From the NCBI GenBank assembly GCA_933228895.1, contig OW121852.1, positions 103,809,544 to 103,873,543 of the forward strand: 64,000 nt of DNA, in the 5' to 3' direction. Positions within the stretch are counted from its first letter, which is position 1, and each line of letters begins with the position of its first letter. Shown one piece after another: positions 42,101 to 54,100 of this stretch. This stretch comes from Platycnemis pennipes. Its lineage: Eukaryota; Arthropoda; Insecta; Odonata; Platycnemididae. The position numbers and the translations under genes are program-made. The notes under the pieces were generated by a model, which made no database searches, was not told where the DNA came from, and saw only the letters and a program-made list of their open reading frames with translations.

Positions 42101-45100
42101 GCGATTTTAAGTGATGCGCCAGAATGGTGTTTGCTGTGAAAAAGAAAGCACACGGCGGAAGATATTTTTGGTGTCTCAGGTGCTCCGAAGGTGAGGTACC
42201 CAAGGGATATAATAGAGGGGAAAAAATGAAAGAAAGAGAGAGAGAGATAAAGAAAGGTGGGAGCTACGTTTCGACGTTTTGTGGAAGGCCACCTGTGTTT
42301 GGGAAGCAGCTGCCGAAAGAGAGGGAAGCAAAACAGTTGAGGCTCGCCAAGAGCTTCCCCGCCGTGACACGGATGTCTTCTTACGAGTGAGGCAGCGTGG
42401 GGAGCCGACGGCGAAAATTGCCCGGGCCGACCGCCGCCGCGGAGGTCGGGGGCGCCCCGACCTCTCGTGATGGCGGCAAATTGGAATCCCTCCGTCGTGA
42501 GATCATGTTCCAATCGCCCTTCGTCCGCGATCGCACGGGAGGATGCTCTGCCCCTCGTTCGTGATGTTTACGAGTCGGAATGACCGCCCCGCCGTCTCGC
42601 AAAGACTATGTTTTTCACCTCCGACCCGGGCAGTTCGTGCCACTCGGAAGGGGAATAAAGAGTGGATGCCGCTAAAAGACGAGGTAAGCCTCGAGGCCAC
42701 CTCGCCGTAGTTTTGATAGAGAAGGCACCGGCTCATTTCTAGAAATGGATGGTCGCTGTCGTACGCAATAGGACCACTGTTTGTGCGAAACGGCCATGAG
42801 CTCACCTTATCAATGCGGCCCATTATCGCAGTCGAAATGGATGACTTAGAACGCGTTAAAGCTGCTGGAGCGATTTATTTTCTACGCACAGATTTGCGTG
42901 AATCCTTATATACGTGTCCTTGTTAGTAACAGATAGATAGATAGTAAATAAACACACTTTACCGTATTGATTTTTCGGTAATTCGACGTTTTTTTAACGC
43001 GTAATCTTATTGATGTCAACTAATAAGAAATCTTAGTCACTTCCACAGGATTTTATTTAACATACGACCGGTTTCGGCAGTTAAGCCATCTTCAGGTAAC
43101 AATGGTCATATCAGTCTCAGTATATATAGTCATGGTGGAGGGAAGGGGGAAGGGCTGGGAGAGGGGGTAGGTAGGGTGACGAGCAGCAACGGAGATTGGT
43201 TATGGAAAGTTACGTCGTTGACGAGGCAGTTGGAGCAGATCCTGTGGAATTGACTAAGATTTCTTATTAGTTGACATCATGACAACCTTCCACCACGTCA
43301 AGGCTTCGAACTTTAATTTTATTGCATAATCTTATGGTACTTGGTCGTGTGGCGTAGTGAGTAGAGCGCTGTGCTACCGACCGGAGGGTTACGGGTTCAA
43401 ATCCCAGGCAGAAGCCTTTTTGGACACCCCCACCTCAAATCCTCGCAATTCTATTTTATGCGTGTCAGAACTCTGGTATAAAGTGGTACTTAAATTAAAT
43501 ATGTATGGTCCTAATATTTTGTCGGCGTACTTAAGAAGTATTACAATGTACACTCAATGACCCAATATTACCGCTAGATCACTGGTAGATAAAGGCATCC
43601 TCCGAGTCTTAAAGTGATGGACAGTTGGAAGCATGAGTAAACAATCAGTTTTTCTCAAGGATGGTGGATTTTTAATTGCGTCTTGTTCGTTTGCCCTTAC
43701 TTGTAAGTATAGAAGATGTTTTTAACTGTCTGAAGGATTTATAGAGCTGCTTACCGTAAATTAGAAGTTTACTTGGTGAGTAAATACACGAGAAAAGGTC
43801 TATACTTATATCATAGAACTGAGCAGGTGTTACAAGTAACTGCACCCCAAAAGTCATTATCAATCTATACCTAATTAACTTATTCCTGCGTCAATTTTTG
43901 CAATTTTGTATTCCTAAATATAGACTATTTCTTCATTCTTCCGTAGATTCATTTCTTCTTTGTAAATCATGGCTGTGACACCATTTCTTCCAGAGTAAAA
44001 TATTTAGAGGAAGAGGTGAAAAATGCGTAGTCTTTATTCCTTTACGTTTTTTAAATTCATATTTCCGCTTTATCCAATTGTTTTTCGTCATTCATTGAAA
44101 ATATTGAATGGGAATAAAATCCATTTTTTCAGAGTACCTACAATTGGGTTTAACTCTTTGCGTTACTCCAACGGATGGTGGCAAACGGGTGTTAGTCCAA
44201 TCATGTTTTATTGTTAAGGTGCGAGTTGCATGGTTATGCAACCAAACGAGCCCCGGGGAAAACAACCCGAAGACCCCGAAGAACCAAGTAAATTTAAACC
44301 CTCGGGGGATTTATTCCGAAAGCCGACTCGCTTTATTTTTTCAAATTTTTGATAGACGTTGCATTTTGACTTTTTGTGCATGCGGACTCAACAGCGTGTA
44401 AAGTATTACCGGTTTCCGTTTCCGGTAGCGCTCTCGTTTCCTGGAGAAAATCTTCGAAAATTATGCCAGTATATCTGGTGGCCTAAGGTAAAAATAGCCA
44501 CTCGGGAGAAAAACTGCAAGTTGACCGCAACATTACTTTTTATGTGGCTGCATTAGAGATTATCACCGATTGGTCTCAGACTTGCTTCTTTAGGTCAACC
44601 TACTTATTGGTAGGCAAGTTTGTGAATTCGGTTTCTTTTTTGTCAGCTGTCGGCAACCTTGTGTTCATACCACGGGCTGATTTAGAACCCCGGAAATGGA
44701 CGCTCGGAGTGTTTCATGTACGGTTGGCGCCTTTTTTATTGAGCAGTAAAAATACTTTCAGTCACTCATGAGTGATCAAGCCGGTGGTTAGTTTGATGGG
44801 TGAGAGTGGAGCTCAGTTCTTGCGTGTCCCACTGGCGTGTGGCATTCATATATTGCTCTTTAACTATCCTCTAGGTTAGATTATCCTGTGCGTCATTATA
44901 TCTGCATGCATAATCATTCTCTTTTATAAAGATTATGAACTAGCACTCCTGAACTCTTCTCGAGCTCTACACCGGGTAAGTGAATGTAATCGAGTGAGTG
45001 AGTGTAATGTAGTGTAATGTAATGTGAATGTGAAATCTTACTTAACTAGCACTCCTCGTTGAAATGACTAGAATATGTTTAAGGACATCTATAATAGTTC

Positions 45101-48100
45101 ATCTTATTGGCCTCTTTATCACCTTATCTTAACTTCATCCTAATGTCTTGTTGAAATAAAAACGTTATGTTCATGAATTTAGATTCTTTATAATCTCGCG
45201 GTTCCTAGAAATGGAATGGTTATCAATAACGTATAAAACCACAGTTTTAAATCCGATTAATTCAGTGAATTTAAAGTTTCCGTAGTACTACAATTATCAC
45301 TGAAAATTGAAATTCACAGTAATTCACTAACTAACCTTTGATATCAGAGGAGCAAATATAGTAAGTAATGGATTTATGAATAAAAGCCTTCCAATTCAAA
45401 TCCTATTCTTAGTTGGTAGTTTAGCTTGCTTGCTTTAGTACTAAAGAAAATATTGGGAAATTGTTGGGCATATTATGTATATTTATTGTATAGTTTCAAT
45501 GTACTTAACTTGAAACAATTCAAATGCTGGGTATAAATAAGTAATTAAGCTTTTAAGTTCATCTAAGAGCCTTGATCAAAAAATCTGTTTCCAAAATATG
45601 ATTTATTTCACTAAAACATAATATTAGCACTTACCTAATAATCGGTCTAGGGCAAAGTTTTTTTCTTATCTTTCAACGTAGGAATAATAAAAAAAAATAA
45701 ATCTCAAACCAATCTTCAAGTCTCTTCTGTCTAATATTATTAAATTAAGACATTGAGGGATTTTATTATGTGTACATTATGTTGTATATTTAACGGCACA
45801 TGCATATCCATGCCCCGGGTGGGGAAAACCCCACCCGGGCGGGATTCGAACCCGCGACCTTTGGCATGCGAGGCGTTTACTCCACTGCCAACGAGGCCGA
45901 ATGGGGAATATATTAATATCGTAATGAATTAAATCAAATATCGTTTTTGAACAAATATCATCATGAAAAATCTTGCTGGGTTGATATAAGCCTCTTTTTT
46001 TTACCTCTACATTTTCGTGACATCTTTTATCCATTTCCTTTGCATTTATTAAGAAATTTCGCAACTCTACTCTCTATCAAAATCTTTGATTCCTCTCGGT
46101 ATTGAGGATATCTCAAGGAGTCTTACCAAGTCATTTCCTAAATATCGATCCTCTTGTCAATTATACAACTGTTTTTCAAGACAATGGTGTGAGGATTTAC
46201 CCCCCTCATTGCCCAGTGCGAATGCTAGTATTCTGATCCCTTAACTCCTCACACGGAACCAACCCCTCTAGTCATCCCCACTTTAATAATGCAGCTCTCT
46301 ATTTCGCACCCTCAAAACGATTTAAAGTGGAAAAATCTGTGAGGAATGCCTTGCGTTGCGCCGAATACGGCGGCTTCTGGAACCACCTCGTCCCACACCG
46401 GCGCTCGGGTTCCTGCTCCGAGCGCCATCTCACGACTGAGGAAGACCCTCTAGGGCAGTTGAACTTCCTCAAGCTCTACTATCGTCATCATCTCATTCTT
46501 CTCACATTCTGACGGTTTAGCGTCGCTGTGCTCGCGTAGGCGATAACTTTGAGCTGCTTAATATGCCAAGGTGGTGCAGACCATTAACTCACTGTACTCC
46601 AATTTGAAGAGAGGTTAACTGTAGCCCTACATTCTTCCCTATTCGTTGAGAGTTCAGGTGGGACTTAAGGTAGGTACCACCTGATAGGTTTTGAACATTA
46701 AAAATTGGGATAACTGTTAGGTCCTTATTTCTTGTACTACTTTACATACCTCGGTTCTTTTTTCAAAAATCCCTCTTTTTTGTCATATGAACTAATTCCT
46801 TGATCTCTCTAGTTAATTCTTTCTTTCTAGTTTTACCTCGGCTATTCTTACTTGACAAATACGTTACGATTCATTGTTTCACCATTTAATCTGGATATTC
46901 TCTGTCGCCCTTTATGCCTTTTTTCCTCAGCTCTCCTTGTAGTTATTTATTATATTATCCATCAATTTAGGCATCAATATTCTGCGCATGCACTAGATGA
47001 CGAAGGCCTCAGTTCTTTTCTCATCAGTCTTTCAAACGGTGCATATCTCCTACAAATACAATTCCGTACACCATGCGAATATTTTTACGTACGTTCTTTA
47101 CCTTAGTTTCCAACCGCATCCCAAACCGAAGAACAGTAGCGGTCTCCGAGTGGTATTAGAGACCAAAGGCGTGTAAATTACGCAAGGATACGGTTGCCGT
47201 CTTTAGCATGTAACTGCGATTTTTTTCGTGAAATTTGGGTCAATGGGCCAATTAATGGGTTTTGTTTGTTATATCGCTCTATATCGCTCATAATGTGGAG
47301 ATTGGAGATTCATTTATTTTAACAAGCGTTCATTATAAAGCTATCGCCAGCTATCCATTCTTTCTTCCTGAATTTCAAGAAAAATACCAGCCAGGAGCTA
47401 GATTACAGATCTTCGTAATGCACCCGATCGCGTTATCGTTGCACTTCATTTGTGCTCTGGAGAGTGAAAACTTGACTACCTTTCTTCAATTAATCCTGGT
47501 CTCTCACATCTTCAAATTCAGTTGAAGCGAATTATGAGGACAGTACTGAGAACTGTGTGCTTCTAGCTGGGTCCGTATTATTGAATGGTGATGGCGACGA
47601 TAAAAAAAAAAGGATGCGTGATTGCGCTCCTGAAGTCAGTTGAAGGCATTGGCCTGGCAACCACAGGTCAGTTCTCTGCGGCCTAAGCTACCGTATTTAC
47701 TAAAAGCCAAATACTACTACTAAAATCCTTACCTCCTCCCAATTACCTACCCGTCCTTCCTTAGTGCCGCTACCGCAGGAATAATCTCATTTGGCAGACG
47801 CCTCCCCTAGTAAAAACAATTAAAACTGCCGAAGACTAGCCACATAGGTAACGTGCTGGCCTGACATTTCAAAGATCACGAGATCGATTCTCGCCTCGGG
47901 GATGGCTGGTGTGTTCGTTCTACGAATATACTCAGGAGTACGTTGCTTTAGACCAGGGTTTCCCAAACTGGGGGGCGCGCCCCCCCAGGGGGGCGTGAAG
48001 ACATGTCAGGGGCCTTGAGCGCGAGACCAGTTAAAAATAAAAATCTCTTAGTAAATAAAATCATACATTTCTTTAACTAATTTTTTGTTGTAGATTTTTC

Positions 48101-51100
48101 AAATCAACCTTGATATTTAGATAACTTAAGAATCCACTTGTATAAAACTCTTTTATAGCAAAAATATATAGCTTTTTGTCGATGTTTGTCTCTTAACAGT
48201 ATTTCTTTAAATTGAAACTTATAATGTTGTATTTGGTGATAGTAAAAATACATGTTTTGTTTTCAATGTAATACTTGTTTTTTTCACATGCCCACAAACT
48301 TTACTGTGAAGGGGGATGTGGAAGGTTTCCATTTTAACAGGAGGTGGCGTAGTACAAAAAAGTTTGGGAACCCCTGCTTTAGACCAAGGAGATTAGAATG
48401 CACTGGAAGAGGCATTAGCATGCTAGCCTATAGTAAACAATGAAGACCAAATGGGGGTACTTGGGAACGATTAGGCCCCACCTACTCCGTACAAAACATT
48501 GCTTTTGTTACTGCCTGTTATTGAGACTGCATATGTTTTAAAACCTAAATATAAATAATACCGTACCCAAATTTCATCGCAGCGGCATCAGTTTATCTTC
48601 CTAAGGGTATTGCATTTTTTTTACCCCGAAAGTTTTATCACTGAAACTGGTTCGAATTTAAACTATTTAAATTTCATATTTGACCCCTTTTTGTGCACTT
48701 TACTCTCGAATTTAAACTATTTAAATTTCATATTTGACCCCTTTTGTGCACTTTACTCTTTGAGGAAATTAAAAATAATGCATTTCATCTCACTACTCTT
48801 AGGTTTATCGCTTGCAAACACAACTTCAAGCATACGAGAACCGCGAGTAGCCGGCCGTATATCCGTACGTACCAAGGTGGCCGTCGGCTTCACAAATCAT
48901 CTTCCATGCCTCTTCCAGTACTGTCTAACATCCTTAGTTCAGACAGCGCGGTAACTTTGGTGATTGGAGCCCAATAAAACCTGATTCCACCACATCTACC
49001 TCTGCTGCAGGACGTGGTGGTCCCCCGCTGATTTCTGGATCTCGTTCAATGTCGGCACGGCTTTCGGCAGCCTTTCGAAAAAGAGGTTCCCGCCAATCTT
49101 CCATCCGCCTCCCGCCACCCCCCCCCCTACCTGAATCCTTTCCCCTCACACCAGAGGTCGGGGAGATTTCAAGGCCAATCACGTGCACTTGTTATTATGC
49201 CCTGGAATGGGGTCTCTGCCTCCCCTATACCGCGCCCCATTCGACTCCCGCCCCCGCGGGGGCGTTCGGGGGGCGGTTGGATCTATCTCATCGGGTCGCA
49301 CCACCCCCGCCTTTCGATTCTCCTCCCCTGCCTTGCCCGGCGTCCGGCGCCGCATTCTCCGGACCGGCGGCCCCGCGCACCTCGCCAAGGAGAGAACGTC
49401 TTCCTCGATGGGGGAGTCGTCTTTAATCTGCTTGCTCGCGATGCCCCCGACGGCTCCACCTGGGAGGTTTCCGTCAACCGATTTTATGACGCGTCGTATA
49501 GAATGCATAAGTACTTCACACGTGCATGCATTTTTTAATTTGACGAAAATATTCAACTTCCACAATACAGAAATGGGGTCGTTTACCACACTTTTTTATT
49601 GCCGAATCTGATAGAGTTTGTAAAATAAAAAGACCCGTATTTTTCCGTTTGTTGATCTGTCAATTATTTCCCTAGTTATAAACGGCGAAAAATTGATGTT
49701 TTTAACCCTTTCGGAAAAGTGGGCGAGGTGCAACCTCTGACGTATATCGACCTCGTCCAATCACAACTGAGCCCGCGAAGCTACTTTGCCTTATCGCAAA
49801 GGGGGGGACACAGCTGGCGCGGCCAATGGGAGCCGATTGCAACAGCATCTATGCGAGGAGGCCTTCCGAGAACCTCCCTCCACTCCCTTCCCCTCCCCTA
49901 AAAGCAGTCAAGGGCGGGAGGAAAATGATGTCAATGTTATCACAGCAGCATTTTCGGTGGGAGTCACCTTTTGCTTATTTAAATTTTTGATTTATTAGTG
50001 TATGGTTGTGGTTATAAGATTAATTTTTTCACTGAAATTCGTTTTTCGTTTCCATCTTAACGATTTAGTTCACAAAATTGCGATTTCGGTTCCAAGTAAA
50101 CGCCCCCATTGTCATAGATTGCGAATCTGGTGTTTTTTAATTGAAAAATTGGTGCAAAATACGTTTTTTCTTAATTTGAAAGTTAACTTTCCAGCAGTCT
50201 CAAGAAAATCTCGGGCAAACGATAACATCGATATAGTACGATATTCCTAATTTCAGGATATTTTGGTAAACTAAAAAACAGCCCTACCGGTGTTCTAAAT
50301 CCTATATTTATGCATCTTGGCGCAAAACAAAACGTGTACCGTCTCCCCTTTCCTAGTTTATTTCCTTACATAATCACTGGCCAGATAACGGAACAGTGAC
50401 GTCATAGTTTTTGTTCAATTGATATGGAATCATATTGTAGGAGTTTGAAATGTGCTCTTTTTCGATCGAATATATTCGGGCTTAGAGAATTATTTTTCCA
50501 TTTTTTTTAAATATAGGTGTGTCATCAGATAAAAAAGGACTCATGGGCAGACCCGATGATTCAGCTCTACAATCCAGCAGAACAATTTGATGTATTATAC
50601 GTTTATCATCGGTATCGATACTGATACACCAGGGAAATATTTGGTGAGAAATGTATACTGGTTTCCCATCCCAAGAATGTTGTTACCGCCCATTATTTCC
50701 ATACGAATTTTAACCATATTGGGATGTTTTAGAGAGTCTTTTCCTGAATTTCCCACGCCGATTTTCGATTTATATTCATTACCATTTTATAGACATCATT
50801 GAATGTTCATCTTAATTCTCCTTATGCCATGAAACGTAATATCCTAATATTATAATTTCTTCATCCCTGCCACAACCTCTTATGGAAGTTGACCGGTTTT
50901 TAAGTCATAAGCCGTGTTCTTATTCGCCAGTTAGTTGCTTACATGCTATACCATGTACCTGTGCTGGGAGGAAGTGTGTAGGAAATCGTTAGTAATCGGT
51001 GCAGACTACGAGATTAGTCACTAATTCACAGTTGCAAAGGGAGCAGCTGCAAGTATATCCATTTGCTCCAACAATTTGGAAATCCCTTAAAAATTATTGC

Positions 51101-54100
51101 CAGTGGTCCTAATTCCTTTTCTGCTTAAAAAATCAAATGTCAACAATATAAATTATTTTTAAATGACATAAAATGATGGAAAGAGTGAAACATTATTCGA
51201 TAAATTATAAGAGGTTATATTAAATATTTTAAAATACGGATACATTATGGTGTAAGATTCCTTCTAATTTCCTTCTCCACCGATGGGTAATATAGCCATC
51301 GAGGACTTTAGGTACCTAATGTCTGGGCACTTATGAAGTCCATTTTTTGGCTGATAATAAATGACTGGTTTCTATTCTCTACCGATTTTGGATACGGCAT
51401 CAACTCGAAGTCACTCACTACGTTCCACCTTCTCGTAAATGATTTCTTGGCCGAAAAAATTCAATTTCTACAGTCCTAATTATTTCACACATTTTCATCG
51501 CCACCACTTCCTCGATGTTTTTTTTTTGCTTGTTCAGTATCAATGGCGAGAATTGAATCGACCTCCCTCGGCCATTCCTCAGAAAAACACGTCCTTTGGC
51601 TTGACACGCTCGCGTGACTCTTGCCGAGAGCAGATTTTTGGGTTGTGGGGCCTGTCTTTCGACCCTCGGCAAGCGGTCCCGGTTTAAATCCTCCCCGAGG
51701 ACAAGCGAAAATGATTATTATATTGACCCCCTGTGGGGTGCCTAACGGGAAGCCAGTCAAGCCACGAGGTGACCGCATGGCAGTCACACGTTGGTACTTC
51801 GTTACTATCATCAATCCGGGCACGTTTTCTCATTTTTATGCTCCTGAATACATTTATCGGCCATATGTCGTCTGTTATCCCTGAATTAGGGAAATGTTCC
51901 TAAAATGAAGGGGGTATTTTGTCAAATATAGAGAAACTGGAGGGTTAATTTCAAAATTGGGAGACCAATGCGCAAGTATCACTGCCTTGGAACACCTAGC
52001 CCAACAATAGCGTGTTATTTAAATAGCGGAAAGAACCAGATATTGGAAGTTTTGAGAAAAATATGACTCCCTCATAAAACACCAAAGATTTCAGTCCTGA
52101 CTAATTGCGTTAACAAATTCTGCACCCTTCTTAATCTGATCAACTTCCATTTGTTTCAACATACACGTTTATGACCAAAATAGCAATATACCTTATTCCG
52201 CGGTTAAGCATGAGCAACCCTTGGAATTTCACTGAAAATAATTAGAATTTAGAAGAACTAAGCCGTTGGTCATATGCCTTCGGGATCAAACATCGGCTCT
52301 CGACCAATCAGGAAAGGCCTAGTCTTGGTATATGAAAATGCTGGAATTCAAGATTTGCTACATTCTTGCGTTGGGGATGTCCTTGACCAGTCGTCTGTCG
52401 AAGCTTCGGAAAATATGGATACTTTAAACTGGTGGAGTGTCAGAAAAGATTTTACCGATTGTTACAACCATAAACCACAACATTTTCCAGTCCTCTCCAT
52501 CCATGGATTTATGCATGCCACTAATATCTTGACTCGAAATCTATACTTAAAAAAATGAATAAGACTAAGTGCTTGTAAATTTCAATTAAACCCAACCATG
52601 CTTGCAACACCCTAGCGTCACTTTCAAAGTCTCTCTTGAAAATATTATCCGTACGTTGAAACCATGGTTAGGTTTCATTGAATCTTATTGGTGGAAATAT
52701 ACTGAAAGACATATTCATTGTTCTGCCGATATCATCATCATTAGTCGTCAATCCTCAGATTGGTTTGACGCAGCTCTCCACTAAGTTCTCCTATCGGCTA
52801 ATCTCTTCATATTTACATAGTTCTGCCATGAACTTTGATAAAATTTCGTCCGAAGGAGTAGAAAATACCAATCTTCAGAGTGATGAAATGATATATTGAA
52901 GAGCGGATTGTATTTACATCTCAGTCATGCATGCTTTGTCTTTGTTATGTTAATTTTAGGCCTAGGATTTAGTTAGACGGTGCTACATATGTAACCAAAG
53001 ACATAACATACACATAAAACATTAAATCAAATATTTCCAAAACTTCAGCGATTAATCGAATGAGCGCGAATCGAATTTCGTCGTTGCATTTACCTGAATA
53101 ATTATAAACATTTCGTCTTGAAAGGAAAGTATTTTTTTTATAAAATTATGTCATGTTTTCCATTTTGCGGTGATAGAATTATGATATGTGGAGCTAGTAC
53201 GTAGAGCTACTGCTAAACAGGAGTTCCCGAGTTCGAATCTGTGAGAGACCTCTGTAAACGTCCAGTTTAGCTAAAGCTGTGCGATTTTCTGGCCCTGTAA
53301 CCTTCATGGAAAACTGGAGGTAAAAAAGAGCAAGAGGCTAGACCCCACACGCTGGTGAACTCTTCCCCAACAAACCTGATCCACTTTTAGGTTTCACATT
53401 GTGGTTTTCGTGGTGGCACTCTCGAGAAAAACATGCGACTTAAGGCCAATATGTTCATGCTGGGTGGACAACGGGAACAAAATCTGGGCAGTTGTCGACA
53501 ACTAAAATTTAAAACATTATGGCTTACTCCATCCATTGTTTGGTGGCTAGAAAATGATTTTATCACGGCCTGCAGAAACGTGAACTCTCCTCTATTAAAT
53601 CATTAGCAACGTTGTTTGTAGCGATTAACGCCAATCAAATAACTCATGGTTTTGTGGTGATATTTTTCGGTTGTGCGGACTCTAAAGTTGGAAATACAAT
53701 CGGCAGGGGACGTTGGCGCCTTTGTCACAGTGGTTTGATCTAGAGCTAGAGATAAACCTTGTCTTACGCGCAAAATCCAGTCCCAACAGTGCTTGTTGAA
53801 TTTAGTCATATTCGCGATTTAAACAACGGCCCAAAATCTAGCCAATTTCTTCATTTTTAAGCATTAGCAAATAACTGCGATTACTGCGGGAAAATACATT
53901 TTCGTCATAGAAATGCCCTGCAGTTAGCCCTTTGTAGCGATAGATCTCTGAGAAATAGGCTTTTTATCAAATTAAGCAGTGTTTGTAGTGCCTTATGTTT
54001 ATTTTTGGATCCTTGGTCAGCCCGTGAGGGAAATCATTATATGCGTATCTTTTTTTTTTTATTTGCAAATGACGCGGTTGGAAAGGCGGGATTCCCTCAT

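Noticed and set aside
45780..45910. Possible tRNA gene
   Set aside because: T-arm and B box are perfect, but the anticodon and acceptor stems do not pair.
49049..49611. Frames of 113-142 codons in three frames on both strands
   Set aside because: Overlap in a GC-rich block with no recognised domain or splice signals; kept only as an unexplained CpG-rich block.
52274..52558. Plus-strand frame of 94 codons
   Set aside because: No recognisable domain, no clear splice sites, and AT-rich context; cannot be supported as a gene.
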